A DNA stretch of 64,000 bases from Roseibacterium elongatum DSM 19469 (GCF_000590925.1 NZ_CP004372.1:196001-260000), one strand, 5' to 3'. Positions 28,363 to 37,620 are shown, numbered from the stretch's first letter. Notes: generated from the sequence alone by a model not told the origin. A program made the numbers and translations.

Positions 28363-29105
28363 CCCAAGACGCCTTCGCCACCGCCCTGCTGGACGCGGAC
28401 GCCCCCATTCCCCCCGGCCTGACCGACCCGATGGGCCGCCCCGCGCCGAAACGGTTCGCCGTTTACCGCAACAATGTCGCCGCCTCGCTGATCGCGGCGC
28501 TGGGCGATGGCTTTCCGGTCATCAAACGCCTGGTCGGGGCCGAATTCTTCGACGCCATGGCCGGTGTCTTTTTCCGCGCCTGCCCGCCCGAGGACCCGCG
28601 CCTGCCGCTTTGGGGCGGGACGTTTCCCGGCTTCCTGTCAGGGTTTCCACCCGTCGCCCACCTGCCCTACCTGCCCGATATGGCGCGGCTGGAGCTTGGC
28701 CTGCGCCAAAGCTACCACGCCGCCGACGCGCACCCGCTGGACGTCTCGCACCACGATGCTGGCAGCGTCCTGTCCCTGCGGCCCCGTCTTGCGCCGGCCA
28801 CGCTGGTGATGTCCTCGCGCCACCCGATCCTGTCGATCTGGCGCTTTACCACCAGCGGCGGGCCCAAACCCGCCCCCCGCCCCCGACGGACATCCTGATC
28901 GCCCGCGCGCAGTTCGACCCGGCCCCCCACTGCCCTGCCCGAGGGCGGTTTGACGCTGGCCCGTCACCTCAAGGGCCATCTGACCCTGGCCGAGGCGCTG
29001 ACCGCCACCCAGGCCGCCCATCCCGGCGCGGACATGGCGGCCCTTCTCACCCTGTTCCTCACCTCGGGCGCACTGACGCTCGACACCGCGACGCCGGAGG
29101 TTTGA
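28359..29105 (+). CDS. bufC: DUF2063 family bufferin maturation partner, carrying two compensating frameshifts
   Basis: The partner protein that presents the precursor to the MNIO enzyme. The N-terminal DUF2063 domain is clear ([36 protein letters not shown], then [17 protein letters not shown]). As read it stops at 28896-28898. A missing base in the C6/C5 runs at 28873-28884 and an extra base in the C6 run at 28923-28928 break the frame; correcting both yields [13 protein letters not shown], then [22 protein letters not shown], to TGA 29103-29105, for about 248 residues. The restored C-terminus matches the family, and translation would be coupled to bufB (ATGA). Both breaks are in homopolymers, so sequencing error is likely. 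Confidence 0.85.
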
Positions 29106-29108
29106 GCC

Positions 29109-29681
29109 ATGCGCGCCCTGATCCATCTGCACAATCGCCTTTTTGCCGCGCTGGAAACGGCGCTTGCCCCGTGGCTGATCCCCACCGCTGCGCGGCTGAT
29201 CTTTGCCGGCACGCTGTTGGTCTACTATTGGAATTCCGGGGTGACCAAACTGTCGGGCGGGCCGTTTTCGCTCGAGCTTGGGGCCTATATCCAGATCCTT
29301 CCGCGCCAGTTCGAGGCGGCGGGCTATGACCCCTCGGCCCTTGGGCCGCTGGCTGCGCCCGTCGTGCTGCTGGGCACCTGGGCCGAGTTCCTCCTGCCCG
29401 CGCTGATCGTGCTGGGCCTGTTCACGCGCCTCTCGGCGCTGGGGATGATCGGCTTTGTCGCGGTGCAGACCTGGGTGGATATCGTCGGCCACGGCGTGGG
29501 CGGCGCGGATCTGGGCGCGTGGTTCGACGCCGACGCCTCGGGCCTCATCGCCGATCAGCGCGCCTTTTGGGTGTTCCTGCTGGGTATCATCGTCCTGCGC
29601 GGGGCCGGGCCGGTCTCGGTCGACGCGATGCTGGGCCGTCAGGTCAGCGCCGCCCTCACGCCCGCATCCCAGCCCAGGTAA
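29109..29681 (+). CDS. DoxX family membrane protein (bufferin operon)
   Basis: A 190-residue integral membrane protein with four hydrophobic helices: TAARLIFAGTLLVYYW, APVVLLGTWAEFLLPALIVLGL, LGMIGFVAVQTWVDIV, and FWVFLLGIIVLRGAG. The pattern G-T-K-L with an acidic residue in the second helix region is typical of DoxX proteins. DoxX genes are the usual fourth member of bufABCD operons, where the function is not settled but is thought to be redox- or quinone-linked. The ATG is 3 bp past the bufC stop. The 3' end overlaps the convergent ArsC-like gene by 43 bp. Confidence 0.88.
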   Translation: MRALIHLHNRLFAALETALAPWLIPTAARLIFAGTLLVYYWNSGVTKLSGGPFSLELGAYIQILPRQFEAAGYDPSALGPLAAPVVLLGTWAEFLLPALIVLGLFTRLSALGMIGFVAVQTWVDIVGHGVGGADLGAWFDADASGLIADQRAFWVFLLGIIVLRGAGPVSVDAMLGRQVSAALTPASQPR

Positions 29682-29962
29682 AGCGGGCCGCCCGCGTCGA
29701 TCACCGGACGCTTCATGACGGAAGGATGCGCCGCGACCAGATCGGCCTCGGGCAGGGCGCGCTCCACCTCGGACAGGCCGCGCCACGTGGTCGAGCGGCG
29801 ATTGACGATCTTTTCGCCAAAGGTTGCCACGAACGCCTCGATCTGGTCCGGGGTCAGCGGCGCGGCCCGCACATCGACCAGCCGCACGTCATGCCCCGCG
29901 CCCTGCAGCGCCTTCACTGCCTTGCGGCAGGTATCGCAGGTTTTCAGCCCGTAAACGATCAT
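29639..29962 (-). CDS. ArsC/Spx-like thioredoxin-fold protein
   Basis: A 107-residue thioredoxin-fold protein of the arsenate reductase ArsC/Spx/YffB family. The N-terminus MIVYGLKTCDTCRKAVKAL carries a CDTC pair, RSTTWRGL and MKRPVIDAGGPLYLGW follow. Alphaproteobacterial members of this short type are mostly of unknown substrate and lack ars neighbours, as here. The ATG at 29962 gives the normal family start; another in-frame ATG lies at 29983. It is convergent with and overlaps the DoxX gene by 43 bp. Confidence 0.82.
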   Translation of the reverse strand: MIVYGLKTCDTCRKAVKALQGAGHDVRLVDVRAAPLTPDQIEAFVATFGEKIVNRRSTTWRGLSEVERALPEADLVAAHPSVMKRPVIDAGGPLYLGWDAGVRAALT

Positions 29963-30205
29963 CCGCGCCCCCTTTTCCGGCATCCGCGTCCCTTGCTTGC
30001 GCAAATTAACGCCAATCTCGGCGGGCGCCAGCACTTCCCCCTTGTCTTGGCCTCGCGCTGCGCCATCATTTTTGTTGTGACGACAGGTTTCCCGCTGAAC
30101 CGCCCCTCTCAAGAAGGCAGCAAATCGGTCACGGAGACGGCTGCTGCACCATCCCGCCGCATGACGCGGGCGGGCCAAAACGTGAGACTTGAGAAGGAAA
30201 GACCG

Positions 30206-30412
30206 ATGCCCACCGGCACCGTGAAATGGTTCAACACCACCAAAGGCTATGGCTTCATCGCGCCCGACGATGGCGGCAAGGACGTGTTCGTGCACATCTC
30301 GGCCGTGGAGCGCGCCGGCATGACCGGCCTGGCCGACGACACCAAGATCCAGTACGAGCTGCGCGAAGGCCGCGATGGCCGGTCCTCGGCCGTGGATCTG
30401 GTCAAGCTCTGA
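30206..30412 (+). CDS. Cold-shock domain protein (CspA family)
   Basis: A 68-residue single OB-fold nucleic-acid-binding protein. RNP1 is KGYGFIA and RNP2 is VFVHIS, with the conserved start TGTVKWFN. Family members act as RNA chaperones or antiterminators. GAAGGA precedes the ATG. The 240-bp upstream region is shared with the divergent ArsC-like gene and leaves room for the long 5' leader usual for cold-shock genes; no specific cold box is evident. Confidence 0.95.
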   Translation: MPTGTVKWFNTTKGYGFIAPDDGGKDVFVHISAVERAGMTGLADDTKIQYELREGRDGRSSAVDLVKL

Positions 30413-30505
30413 TCGCGCCGGGGCCAGACGCCCCGCACCCGCCCCGATCGGGCCTGACCGTCATGGGCAGACCCGCATTGCGGTGTGGTCTGTCGCGCCC
30501 TGACG

Positions 30506-30527
30506 GGTGTGTCGGACCGGACACACC
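30506..30527. promoter_or_regulatory. 8-6-8 inverted repeat upstream of the glycosyltransferase gene
   Basis: GGTGTGTC and GACACACC pair around a 6-base loop, 87-108 bp before the glycosyltransferase ATG and 94 bp after the cold-shock gene. No T tract follows, so an operator is as likely as a terminator. Confidence 0.4.
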
Positions 30528-30613
30528 ACACGATGCTCGTGCACGAGGGCGATTCCCTTTGCGTCCGAAGCGGCCGATGGTTCTGTGAAAGATAAAAATC
30601 TTGAGGCAGAGCA

Positions 30614-31606
30614 ATGCGGACCGCCATCATGGCGTGCATGCGCGACGAGTGCATGTTCGTCACCGAGTGGGTGGCCTATCACAGGGTCATCGGCTTTGAC
30701 GACGTCTATGTCGTCACCAATCATTGCAGCGACGGCACGGACGAGTTGTGTGACCGGCTCGCGCGGCAGGGCATCCTGACCCATATCCGAAACGACGACC
30801 ATGGCGACAGCCCGCCACAGGTGGCCGCCCTCGAAAAGGTGCTGGCCCGGGCCGAGATGGACGACCTCCGCTGGCTTTTGCACATCGACGCCGACGAATT
30901 CCTGAACATCTATGACGGCCGGGGCCTTTTGTCGGACTGGCTGCCGCGGGTCGACCATGCCGATGCCGTCGCGCTGATCTGGCGGCTCTTTGGCGACAGC
31001 GGCCGCGATCACTGGCCCGAGGGCGGTCTCCAGACCCAGATCCTGACGCAGGCCGCCGAACGCGCCCGCCCGTTCACCGCCATGCAGAAGACCATGTTCC
31101 GGCCCGGGCTATTTGCCAGCGGCAATGCGCATATGCCCAAGAAACCGGCCCATGCCGAGGTCACGCTGGCCAATGCTGTCGGCCGCGGCCTGCATCCGGG
31201 GGCGATGTACCATCCCACCGAAAGCGACCATCGCAACGCCGGTGACGGCACGGTGAACCGCAAGCGTCACCTGCCGATGGAAGGCGCGGTGATCAACCAC
31301 TACGCCGTGCGCACGCAAGACCTTTTTGCCCTCAAGGCCCGGCGCGGCGGCGGTATGCAGACCCGGTTCAAGTCGCGCTACACTGTCGGCGCCCGCTGGT
31401 ATCGCGCCGCCAACGTCAACGATATCGAGGAAACGCTGATCCAGCGTCACCTGCCCGCCCTGCGCCTCGAAATGCAGCGCCTGCGCGCCATGGACCGCGA
31501 CATCGCCGAGATCGAGGCCGCCGCTTATGCCCGCTTCGAACAGGCCCGCGCGCAGATGCAGGCCGCAGACGCCGCCGAGACCATGCCCAAAACCGGCGCC
31601 GCGTAG
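30614..31606 (+). CDS. Glycosyltransferase family 2 protein (Glyco_tranf_2_4 type)
   Basis: A 330-residue GT-A-like enzyme. It opens with MRTAIMACMRDECMFVTEWVAYHRVIGFDDVYVV, and the DxD-type metal site is HIDADEF (about residues 94-100). NHYAVRTQDLFALKARRGG is typical of this group in Rhodobacteraceae, where it probably builds surface polysaccharide. The C-terminus is a long helix rich in Arg, Glu and Ala. No other polysaccharide genes are adjacent. The stop TAG is the first part of a dispersed palindrome. Confidence 0.83.
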   Translation: MRTAIMACMRDECMFVTEWVAYHRVIGFDDVYVVTNHCSDGTDELCDRLARQGILTHIRNDDHGDSPPQVAALEKVLARAEMDDLRWLLHIDADEFLNIYDGRGLLSDWLPRVDHADAVALIWRLFGDSGRDHWPEGGLQTQILTQAAERARPFTAMQKTMFRPGLFASGNAHMPKKPAHAEVTLANAVGRGLHPGAMYHPTESDHRNAGDGTVNRKRHLPMEGAVINHYAVRTQDLFALKARRGGGMQTRFKSRYTVGARWYRAANVNDIEETLIQRHLPALRLEMQRLRAMDRDIAEIEAAAYARFEQARAQMQAADAAETMPKTGAA

Positions 31607-31624
31607 GGCGGGATTCATCCCGCC
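31603..31624. repeat. GGCGGGA-N4-TCCCGCC palindrome, copy 1
   Basis: GTA followed by GGGCGGGATTCATCCCGCC. The TAG inside it is the stop codon of the glycosyltransferase. Related copies are at 40750-40771 and 56387-56408. Confidence 0.75.
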
Positions 31625-31631
31625 ACCGCGC

Positions 31632-31658
31632 GGACACAGGGCGTACACAGCCTGTACA
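31632..31658 (-). repeat. 11-bp-phased TGTAC array, copy A (degenerate)
   Basis: On the minus strand TGTAC occurs at 31654-31658 and 31643-31647, and TGTCC at 31632-31636, each 11 bp apart. The array lies between the convergent glycosyltransferase and pentapeptide-repeat genes. It matches the arrays near 42.5 and 58.1 kb. Confidence 0.65.
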
Positions 31659-31673
31659 TACGCGGGGACTACG

Positions 31674-33125
31674 TCAGTCGCCCGCAATGATGACTTCGGG
31701 ATGCTCGCGTTTGGCCCAACTCCTCCACGCCAGATGGAAGGGTGACTCGGTGACCTGGTTTGGATTGGACTTGAGGCTGTCGTCCTGAAAGATCGCGGTG
31801 CTGTAGACAGCAAGTTCCGTGGCCGCGACAGGTTGCAGTTTGCGTGTGGCCGCACCGCCCATGTTTTCGGGCTGAAAGTCGGTTTTTTCGGAGAACAGGG
31901 TTTCGTCAAGAAACGCCCCGCGCAGATCGACCTGTTTCAGGGTCGCGCCCTCCAAGTGCGCGCGGCCGAGGTCCGTCGACCTGAGGTCGACCTTGCCGAC
32001 CCTTGCGCCCTGCAAGTTGGCCCCGCGCAGCATCGCGCCCTGCATGGCAATCATGAGCATCTGCGCCTGCACAAGTTGCGCGCCCATCATCCGCGCCCAC
32101 TGGAAGTTGGCCCAGTCGAGGACCGCGTCATTCAGAAATGCCGAGTCGAGGTTCGCGCCAAGGAAATTTGCTCCGGACAGGTCGGTGGCGTTCAAGAAGG
32201 TTTTGTACAGGTTGCTGCCTTGCAGTTTCGCATTCGTGAGCAGCGCCCCTTGCAGGTTCAGTTCCGACAGGTCCAGCCCCTGCAAATTGCAGCCACGAAG
32301 AACAATGTTTGCCGGATTGAACTCGGAACGCGCCCGGTCGTTTCTTGGATTGATCCGGCCAAGGCTCTGGACGGCGCGCTCCAGGTCCGATCGTTTCAAA
32401 CCGGCAAGCGACCCGGACCAAGCACGTTGGCCCTTGGGCGTAATCTGATCGGGAAGAATTCCGTAGTCTTTTGAAATGTCACTCGGCTGCAAAGCGGGCG
32501 AGTGATCCGCCCCTTTTGTTAGGCGCGCCCAGATATCGGCGGGGTTTTCCCGAGCCGGATGCTCGCGGCTGAGCTCTTGGACATAGACCGACAAAAGCTT
32601 GGCAATCCGCTGGGCCGGTGCGAAATCGCCGCGCTCGATCGCCTCGATCGCCAAACCTTCCAGCCGGTCAATGGCGGTTGCCCGGGTGACGAGATCGTCT
32701 TGCCATTCTGACAAAACTCTGTGGGTGCCGCTTTCCTCGACGAGACGTGTCACCTCCTGCCGTGCTGAAAGGCCGGTGGCCGCCGCGTTGATCTTGTCAT
32801 TGAACAGAGCCTCGAATTGCAAATCGGCCTGACGTGCAGCGACCCATGTGCGCCAGACGAGAAAGGGCGCCCCGAAAAACGCGACCAGCACAAGGCCGGT
32901 ATTGCGGATCGCCTCGCCGGTGGCGTCCTCGGCATAGGGACCGAGGCGAAGGGCCGCTTGGAAGAAATCCCAAATGGTCGCGCCGAGCAGGAACAGAAGA
33001 AAGAGACCTATCAGCAGCAGGAGGATGCCGAGGGTTGCGCCCAAGGGGCGTGCCTTGGTGAAATCTTGTTGAACCCTCAGGCCGAGCCAATCGATGAGCG
33101 ACGGCTGTCTATCGTTTCGGCTCAT
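31674..33125 (-). CDS. Pentapeptide-repeat protein with two N-terminal membrane segments
   Basis: A 483-residue protein. Two membrane segments near the N-terminus (LGILLLLIGLFLLFLLGATIW, about 29-49, and TGLVLVAFFGAPFLVWRTWV, about 75-94) are followed by a helical cytosolic region. Pentapeptide repeats of A(D/N)LXX type run from about 270 to 390 (LRGCNLQGLDLSELNLQGALL and on), predicted to form a right-handed beta-helix. The function is unknown. Base composition and codon use are less GC-biased than the neighbours, suggesting acquisition. It is transcribed toward the glycosyltransferase gene, and one of the dispersed palindromes lies just past its 3' end. Confidence 0.85.
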   Translation of the reverse strand: MSRNDRQPSLIDWLGLRVQQDFTKARPLGATLGILLLLIGLFLLFLLGATIWDFFQAALRLGPYAEDATGEAIRNTGLVLVAFFGAPFLVWRTWVAARQADLQFEALFNDKINAAATGLSARQEVTRLVEESGTHRVLSEWQDDLVTRATAIDRLEGLAIEAIERGDFAPAQRIAKLLSVYVQELSREHPARENPADIWARLTKGADHSPALQPSDISKDYGILPDQITPKGQRAWSGSLAGLKRSDLERAVQSLGRINPRNDRARSEFNPANIVLRGCNLQGLDLSELNLQGALLTNAKLQGSNLYKTFLNATDLSGANFLGANLDSAFLNDAVLDWANFQWARMMGAQLVQAQMLMIAMQGAMLRGANLQGARVGKVDLRSTDLGRAHLEGATLKQVDLRGAFLDETLFSEKTDFQPENMGGAATRKLQPVAATELAVYSTAIFQDDSLKSNPNQVTESPFHLAWRSWAKREHPEVIIAGD

Positions 33126-33404
33126 TCAATGCGGTCCTCGTCAAATAGGCTTACGTACAGCAAACCACGTTCTGCCTTGATCGCAAAGGGAATGGCCGGG
33201 TTGGGTGCGGTCCCACGGAGGGCTGGTTCGCCGAGGCGCGCCTCCCCATTGCCCCTTTCCCCTTGCCGCCACCCCCTTCTGCGCCCATGTGGACCCAAGC
33301 GCCCGCCGGGGCCGCCTTGCCAAGGCAGCGCCCCGGAATTAGGGTGCCGCGACTTTTGACCGGGGGGGACCCATCCGCCCCGACAGACATGACAGAGGAC
33401 CCCG

Positions 33405-33689
33405 ATGGAAGCCTTCGCCCAGTTCGTCCCGCTGATCCTGATCTTCGCGATCATGTATCTCCTCCTGATCCGCCCGCAGCAGAAGAAGGTGAAGGAGCAT
33501 CAGGCCATGGTCGCGGCCCTGCGCCGCGGCGACGAGATCGTCACGCAGGGCGGGCTGATCGGCAAGATCACCAAGGTCAAGGACGAGGGCGAGGTCGAGG
33601 TCGAGCTGAGCCAGGGCGTGAAGGTGCGCGTGGTGCGCCCGACCATCGCGCAGGTCCGCTCGAAAACCGAGCCCGCCGCCAACGACTGA
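33405..33689 (+). CDS. yajC: Preprotein translocase subunit YajC
   Basis: A 94-residue inner-membrane protein with one N-terminal segment (FVPLILIFAIMYLLLIRPQQKKVKEH) and the small YajC domain with GDEIVTQGGLIGKITKV. It associates with SecDF in the Sec translocase holocomplex. secD starts 51 bp downstream and secF after that, forming the usual yajC-secD-secF operon. The 279 bp upstream, divergent from the pentapeptide gene, hold the promoter; I see no other feature there. Confidence 0.96.
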   Translation: MEAFAQFVPLILIFAIMYLLLIRPQQKKVKEHQAMVAALRRGDEIVTQGGLIGKITKVKDEGEVEVELSQGVKVRVVRPTIAQVRSKTEPAAND

Positions 33690-33740
33690 GCCCCAACGCA
33701 TGGGGCCTGACGGCCCCGCGCCAAGACAGACAGGCCCCAG

Positions 33741-35408
33741 ATGCTGCAAATCCCCCTATGGAACCGGCTGTTCATCATCGCCGTGGTGCTGGCCGGGCTG
33801 GCCTTTGCCATGCCCAACCTGTTCTACGAACGGGTCGAGCGGTACAACGATGCCCTCGCCGAGGTCGAAGAGACCGGCGTGACCAGCGACGCGGCGGCCG
33901 AAGCACTGTCGAGCTGGCCGTCCTTCCTGCCCTCGACGCTGGTGAACCTGGGGCTCGACCTGCGCGGCGGGGCGCATCTGTTGGCCGAGGTCAGCGTTGC
34001 CGATGTCTACGAGGCGCGGATGGATGCGCTCTGGCCCGAGGTGCGCGACACGCTGCGCGATCTGCGTGACACGGTGGGCACGATCCGGCGGCAGGACGCC
34101 CCCCTGGGCGAGTTGCACGTCCGTGTAAGCCAGCCCGAGGGCCTGCCCGAGGCGGTTTCGGCCGTGCGCGGGCTGGGCCAGCCGGTGGCCAGCCTGACCG
34201 GCGTGGGCGCCTCGACGCTGGATGTCCGCGGCGAGGGCGATCTGTTGATCGTGACCCTGTCCGAGGCCGAGCGCGAGGCCACGGATGACCGGACCATGCA
34301 GCAATCCGTGGAAATCGTGCGCCGCCGCGTCGACGAGGCTGGCACGCGCGAGCCGACGATCCAGCGCCAGGGGGCCGACCGCATCCTGATCCAGGTGCCC
34401 GGCATCGGCAGCGCGCAGGAGTTGAAGGACCTGATCGGCACCACCGCGCGGCTGACCTTTCACCCGGTCGTCGGACGCACCGATGACCCGCAGGCCGATG
34501 TCGCCTCGCGCCAGATGATCCTGCCCTCGATGGACGAGGAGGGCACGTTCTACATCCTCGAACAGACCCCGGTCGTCAGCGGCGACGACCTAGTCGACAG
34601 CCAGCCCAGTTTCGAACAGCAATCGGGCCTGCCGGTCGTCACCTTCCGCTTCAACACCACCGGGGCGCGGGCCTTTGGCGAATACACGGCGGCCAATGTG
34701 GGCGCGCCCTTTGCCATCGTGCTGGACGAAGAGGTGATCTCGGCCCCCGTGATCCGGCAGGCCATCACCGGCGGGTCGGGCCAGATCAGCGGCAACTTCA
34801 CGGTGGAAAGCTCGACCGAACTGGCCGTGCTGCTGCGCGCGGGTGCGCTGCCGGCCGAGATGACCTTCCTCGAAGAACGCACCATCGGGCCGGAACTGGG
34901 CGCGGACAGCATCGCGGCCGGCGAGATGGCGGCGCTGGTGGCCTTCGCCGCCGTGCTGGTCTTCATGATCGCCAGTTACGGGTTGTTCGGGGTCTTCGCC
35001 TCGACCGCGCTGATCCTGAACGTGGGGCTGATCTTCGGCGTGCTCAGCCTGATCGGGGCGACGCTGACCCTGCCGGGCATCGCGGGGATCGTTCTGACCA
35101 TCGGGATGGCGGTGGACGCCAATGTGCTTGTCTTCGAGCGCATCCGCGAAGAGTTGAAGACCGCGCGCGGCCCGGCCCGTGCGATCGAGCTGGGCTACGA
35201 GCGCGCGCTGAGTGCGATCATCGACGCCAACCTGACGACCTTCATCATCGCGGTGATCCTGTTCGCGTTGGGCTCGGGGCCGGTGCGCGGCTTTTCGGTG
35301 ACGCTGGGGATCGGGATCATGACCTCGGTCTTCACCGCCATCTACGTCACCCGCCTGTTGATCGTGACCTGGTTCGACCGGGCCCGCCCCAAGACAATCG
35401 AGGTCTGA
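33741..35408 (+). CDS. secD: Protein translocase subunit SecD
   Basis: A 555-residue RND-type component using the proton motive force to aid late protein translocation. Membrane segment 1 is near residues 8-28. The periplasmic P1 domain begins LVNLGLDLRGGAHLLAEV. Five further helices sit in the C-terminal third, including GIAGIVLTIGMAVDANVLVFERIREEL, which carries the conserved SecD D/R relay residues. It sits 3 bp before secF, so the two are translationally linked. Confidence 0.97.
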   Translation: MLQIPLWNRLFIIAVVLAGLAFAMPNLFYERVERYNDALAEVEETGVTSDAAAEALSSWPSFLPSTLVNLGLDLRGGAHLLAEVSVADVYEARMDALWPEVRDTLRDLRDTVGTIRRQDAPLGELHVRVSQPEGLPEAVSAVRGLGQPVASLTGVGASTLDVRGEGDLLIVTLSEAEREATDDRTMQQSVEIVRRRVDEAGTREPTIQRQGADRILIQVPGIGSAQELKDLIGTTARLTFHPVVGRTDDPQADVASRQMILPSMDEEGTFYILEQTPVVSGDDLVDSQPSFEQQSGLPVVTFRFNTTGARAFGEYTAANVGAPFAIVLDEEVISAPVIRQAITGGSGQISGNFTVESSTELAVLLRAGALPAEMTFLEERTIGPELGADSIAAGEMAALVAFAAVLVFMIASYGLFGVFASTALILNVGLIFGVLSLIGATLTLPGIAGIVLTIGMAVDANVLVFERIREELKTARGPARAIELGYERALSAIIDANLTTFIIAVILFALGSGPVRGFSVTLGIGIMTSVFTAIYVTRLLIVTWFDRARPKTIEV

Positions 35409-35411
35409 GCC

Positions 35412-36380
35412 ATGCGCCTGAAACTGGTTCCCCAGGACACGAATTTCGATTTCTTCAAATACGCCAAGGCAACCTTCGGGGCCTCGGTGGTCGCGATGAT
35501 CCTGTCCATCGGGATCTGGCTGAGCATGGGGCTGAATTTCGGCATCGACTTTCTCGGCGGCACCACGATCCGCACCGAGTCGGCGCAACAGATCGACGTG
35601 GGCGCCTATCGCGCGGTGCTGGAGCCGCTGGGCCTCGGCGATGTGACGATCACCGAGGTGTTCGACCCCACCTTCGCCGCCGATCAGAACGTGGCTATGG
35701 TGCGTATCCAGGCGCAGGAAGGTGCGGAATCGGTCACGCCCGAGATCATCCTGGCCGTGGAAGAGGCGCTGCGCGGGCTGGACCCCGAGATGACCTTCCC
35801 TTCGGTCGAGTCCGTGGGGCCGAAGGTCTCGGGCGAGTTGATCCAGACCGCCCTTCTGGCCGTGGCGGCGGCGCTGGCCGCGCTGCTGGTCTATATCTGG
35901 CTGCGCTTCGAATGGCAGTTCTCGGTCGGGGCCATCGCGGCGCTGGTGCACGACATCGTGCTGACGATCGGCTTGTTCAGCCTGCTGCAGATCCGCTTCG
36001 ATCTGGCGACCATCGCCGCGCTGCTGACGATCATCGGCTATTCGATCAACGACACGGTGGTGATCTTCGACCGCCTGCGCGAGAACCTGATCAAGTACAA
36101 GCAGCGCGCGCTGCGCGACGTGATGAACCTCAGCGCCAACGAAACGCTGAGCCGGACCCTGATGACGAGCGGAACGACGCTGATCGCGTTGATCGCGCTG
36201 CTGGTGCTGGGGGGCGACGTGATTCGGGGCTTTGTCTTCGCCATCTTCTGGGGCGTGATCGTGGGGACCTATTCCTCGATCTACGTGGCCAAGAACGTGG
36301 TGCTGATGATCGGGGTCAAGCGCGACTGGTCCAAGCCGTCCTCGGGCGGGGGCACGCAATTCGCCGATATCGATGCCTGA
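35412..36380 (+). CDS. secF: Protein translocase subunit SecF
   Basis: A 322-residue partner of SecD with six membrane segments. Landmarks: NFGIDFLGGTTIRTE (after the first helix) and IIGYSINDTVVIFDRLREN (conserved relay region). The start is 3 bp after secD. The stop overlaps the start of the TauE-type gene by 8 bp, so that gene joins the sec operon. Confidence 0.97.
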   Translation: MRLKLVPQDTNFDFFKYAKATFGASVVAMILSIGIWLSMGLNFGIDFLGGTTIRTESAQQIDVGAYRAVLEPLGLGDVTITEVFDPTFAADQNVAMVRIQAQEGAESVTPEIILAVEEALRGLDPEMTFPSVESVGPKVSGELIQTALLAVAAALAALLVYIWLRFEWQFSVGAIAALVHDIVLTIGLFSLLQIRFDLATIAALLTIIGYSINDTVVIFDRLRENLIKYKQRALRDVMNLSANETLSRTLMTSGTTLIALIALLVLGGDVIRGFVFAIFWGVIVGTYSSIYVAKNVVLMIGVKRDWSKPSSGGGTQFADIDA

Positions 36381-37128
36381 CTGGCTGGCCCTGGCTCTGT
36401 CCGAGCCGGGGGTGATCTGGGTCTGCGGGGCCTCGGCGCTCGCCGGGCTGATCTACGGCTTTGCCGGGTTCGGCTCGGCGCTGATCTTCATGCCGCTTGC
36501 GACCATCTTCGTGCCGCCCCCCATCGCGGTGGCGGCGTTTTCGCTATCGGCGCTGGCCTCGCTGGTGACGGTGGTGCCCGGCGCGTGGAAGGTGGCCGAC
36601 CGCCGGGCCACCGGGCTGATGATCCTGGCCTGTCTGGTCGCGACGCCCTTGGGCGTGGCCGCCCTGCGCCTGGCGCCGGGGGACGCGATCCGCGCGGCGG
36701 TCTGCGTGCTGACGCTGCTGACCCTGGCGGCCCTGGTGATGGGATGGCGGATGCCGGTTTCCCCCGGCCCGGTGATGCGGGCGGGGGTGGGCGCGCTGGC
36801 CGGCGTGACCGGCGGGGCGACGGGGCTGAACGGGCCGCCGGTGATCCTGTTCAACCTCGGGACGGCGGGGCAGCCGGTGGCGGTCACGCGGGGCAATCTT
36901 GCGGTCTTCCTGACGCTGACCTCGCTGAGCTTTCTGCCGCAGCTCTGGCTGCAGGGGCTGTTGCCGGCGCGGGCGCTGGCCCTTGGCGTGCTGCTTCTGA
37001 TCCCCTATGGGATGGGGACGTGGATCGGGGCGCGCCTGTTCCGGCCCGAGCGGGCGGGATTTTACCGCGGCGCGGCCTATCTGCTGATCGGGGCGGCGGG
37101 GATCGCCGGCCTGCCGATCTGGACCTGA
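36373..37128 (+). CDS. Sulfite exporter TauE/SafE family protein
   Basis: A 251-residue membrane protein with about eight hydrophobic segments, including the two related family motifs GLIYGFAGFGSALIFMPL and GVTGGATGLNGPPVILFNL. The family moves organosulfur or sulfite anions, but substrates vary widely. It overlaps the secF end by 8 bp and is followed by a Mth938-like gene after 42 bp. This is an operon position, not proof of a shared role with Sec. Confidence 0.9.
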   Translation: MPDWLALALSEPGVIWVCGASALAGLIYGFAGFGSALIFMPLATIFVPPPIAVAAFSLSALASLVTVVPGAWKVADRRATGLMILACLVATPLGVAALRLAPGDAIRAAVCVLTLLTLAALVMGWRMPVSPGPVMRAGVGALAGVTGGATGLNGPPVILFNLGTAGQPVAVTRGNLAVFLTLTSLSFLPQLWLQGLLPARALALGVLLLIPYGMGTWIGARLFRPERAGFYRGAAYLLIGAAGIAGLPIWT

Positions 37129-37170
37129 GACACGAGACACGCACCGCGAGCGACCCGACGGGAGGCCCCC

Positions 37171-37524
37171 ATGCGCATCACCGAGATCACCTATGACGAC
37201 AGCAAGCCCGTGGATGGCTATGGGCCGGGGTTCTTTCGGCTGGGCGGCGAGCGCATCGAGGGGGCCGTGCTGCTGATGCCCACGGGCGTGCGGGCCTGGC
37301 TGGGCTATGCCGAGATCCAGCCGATCCTCGAGGGGGCGGACGAAATCGACGTGCTGCTGGTGGGCACCGGGGCGGAGATCGCGCATCTGCCCGGCGACCT
37401 GCGGACGCGGCTGGAAGAGGCGGGGATCGGGGTGGAGGCGATGGCCAGCCCCGCCGCCTGCCGCACCTACAACGTGTTGATCGCCGAGGGACGCCGCGTG
37501 GGCGCGGCCCTGTTGCCGGTCTGA
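37171..37524 (+). CDS. Mth938-like domain-containing protein (DUF498)
   Basis: A 117-residue small alpha/beta protein with the family pattern YGPGFFRLGGERIEGAVLLMPTGV, LLVGTGAEIAHLPGDLR, and SPAACRTYNVLIAEGRRVGAALLPV. Homologues include the human mitochondrial NDUFAF3 assembly factor of complex I. In alphaproteobacteria it is commonly found after secDF, as here. GGGAGG precedes the ATG. A direct role in respiratory-complex assembly is plausible but not shown by this sequence. Confidence 0.9.
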   Translation: MRITEITYDDSKPVDGYGPGFFRLGGERIEGAVLLMPTGVRAWLGYAEIQPILEGADEIDVLLVGTGAEIAHLPGDLRTRLEEAGIGVEAMASPAACRTYNVLIAEGRRVGAALLPV

Positions 37525-37620
37525 GACCGCCGAGGGATTGCGCCGCGCTGTGCGCGGCGCCGGGGTGACGCCGCGAAAGGGGCCTTGAGCCCCTTGCGCG
37601 GCGCGCGCGTCCCGCACGGT

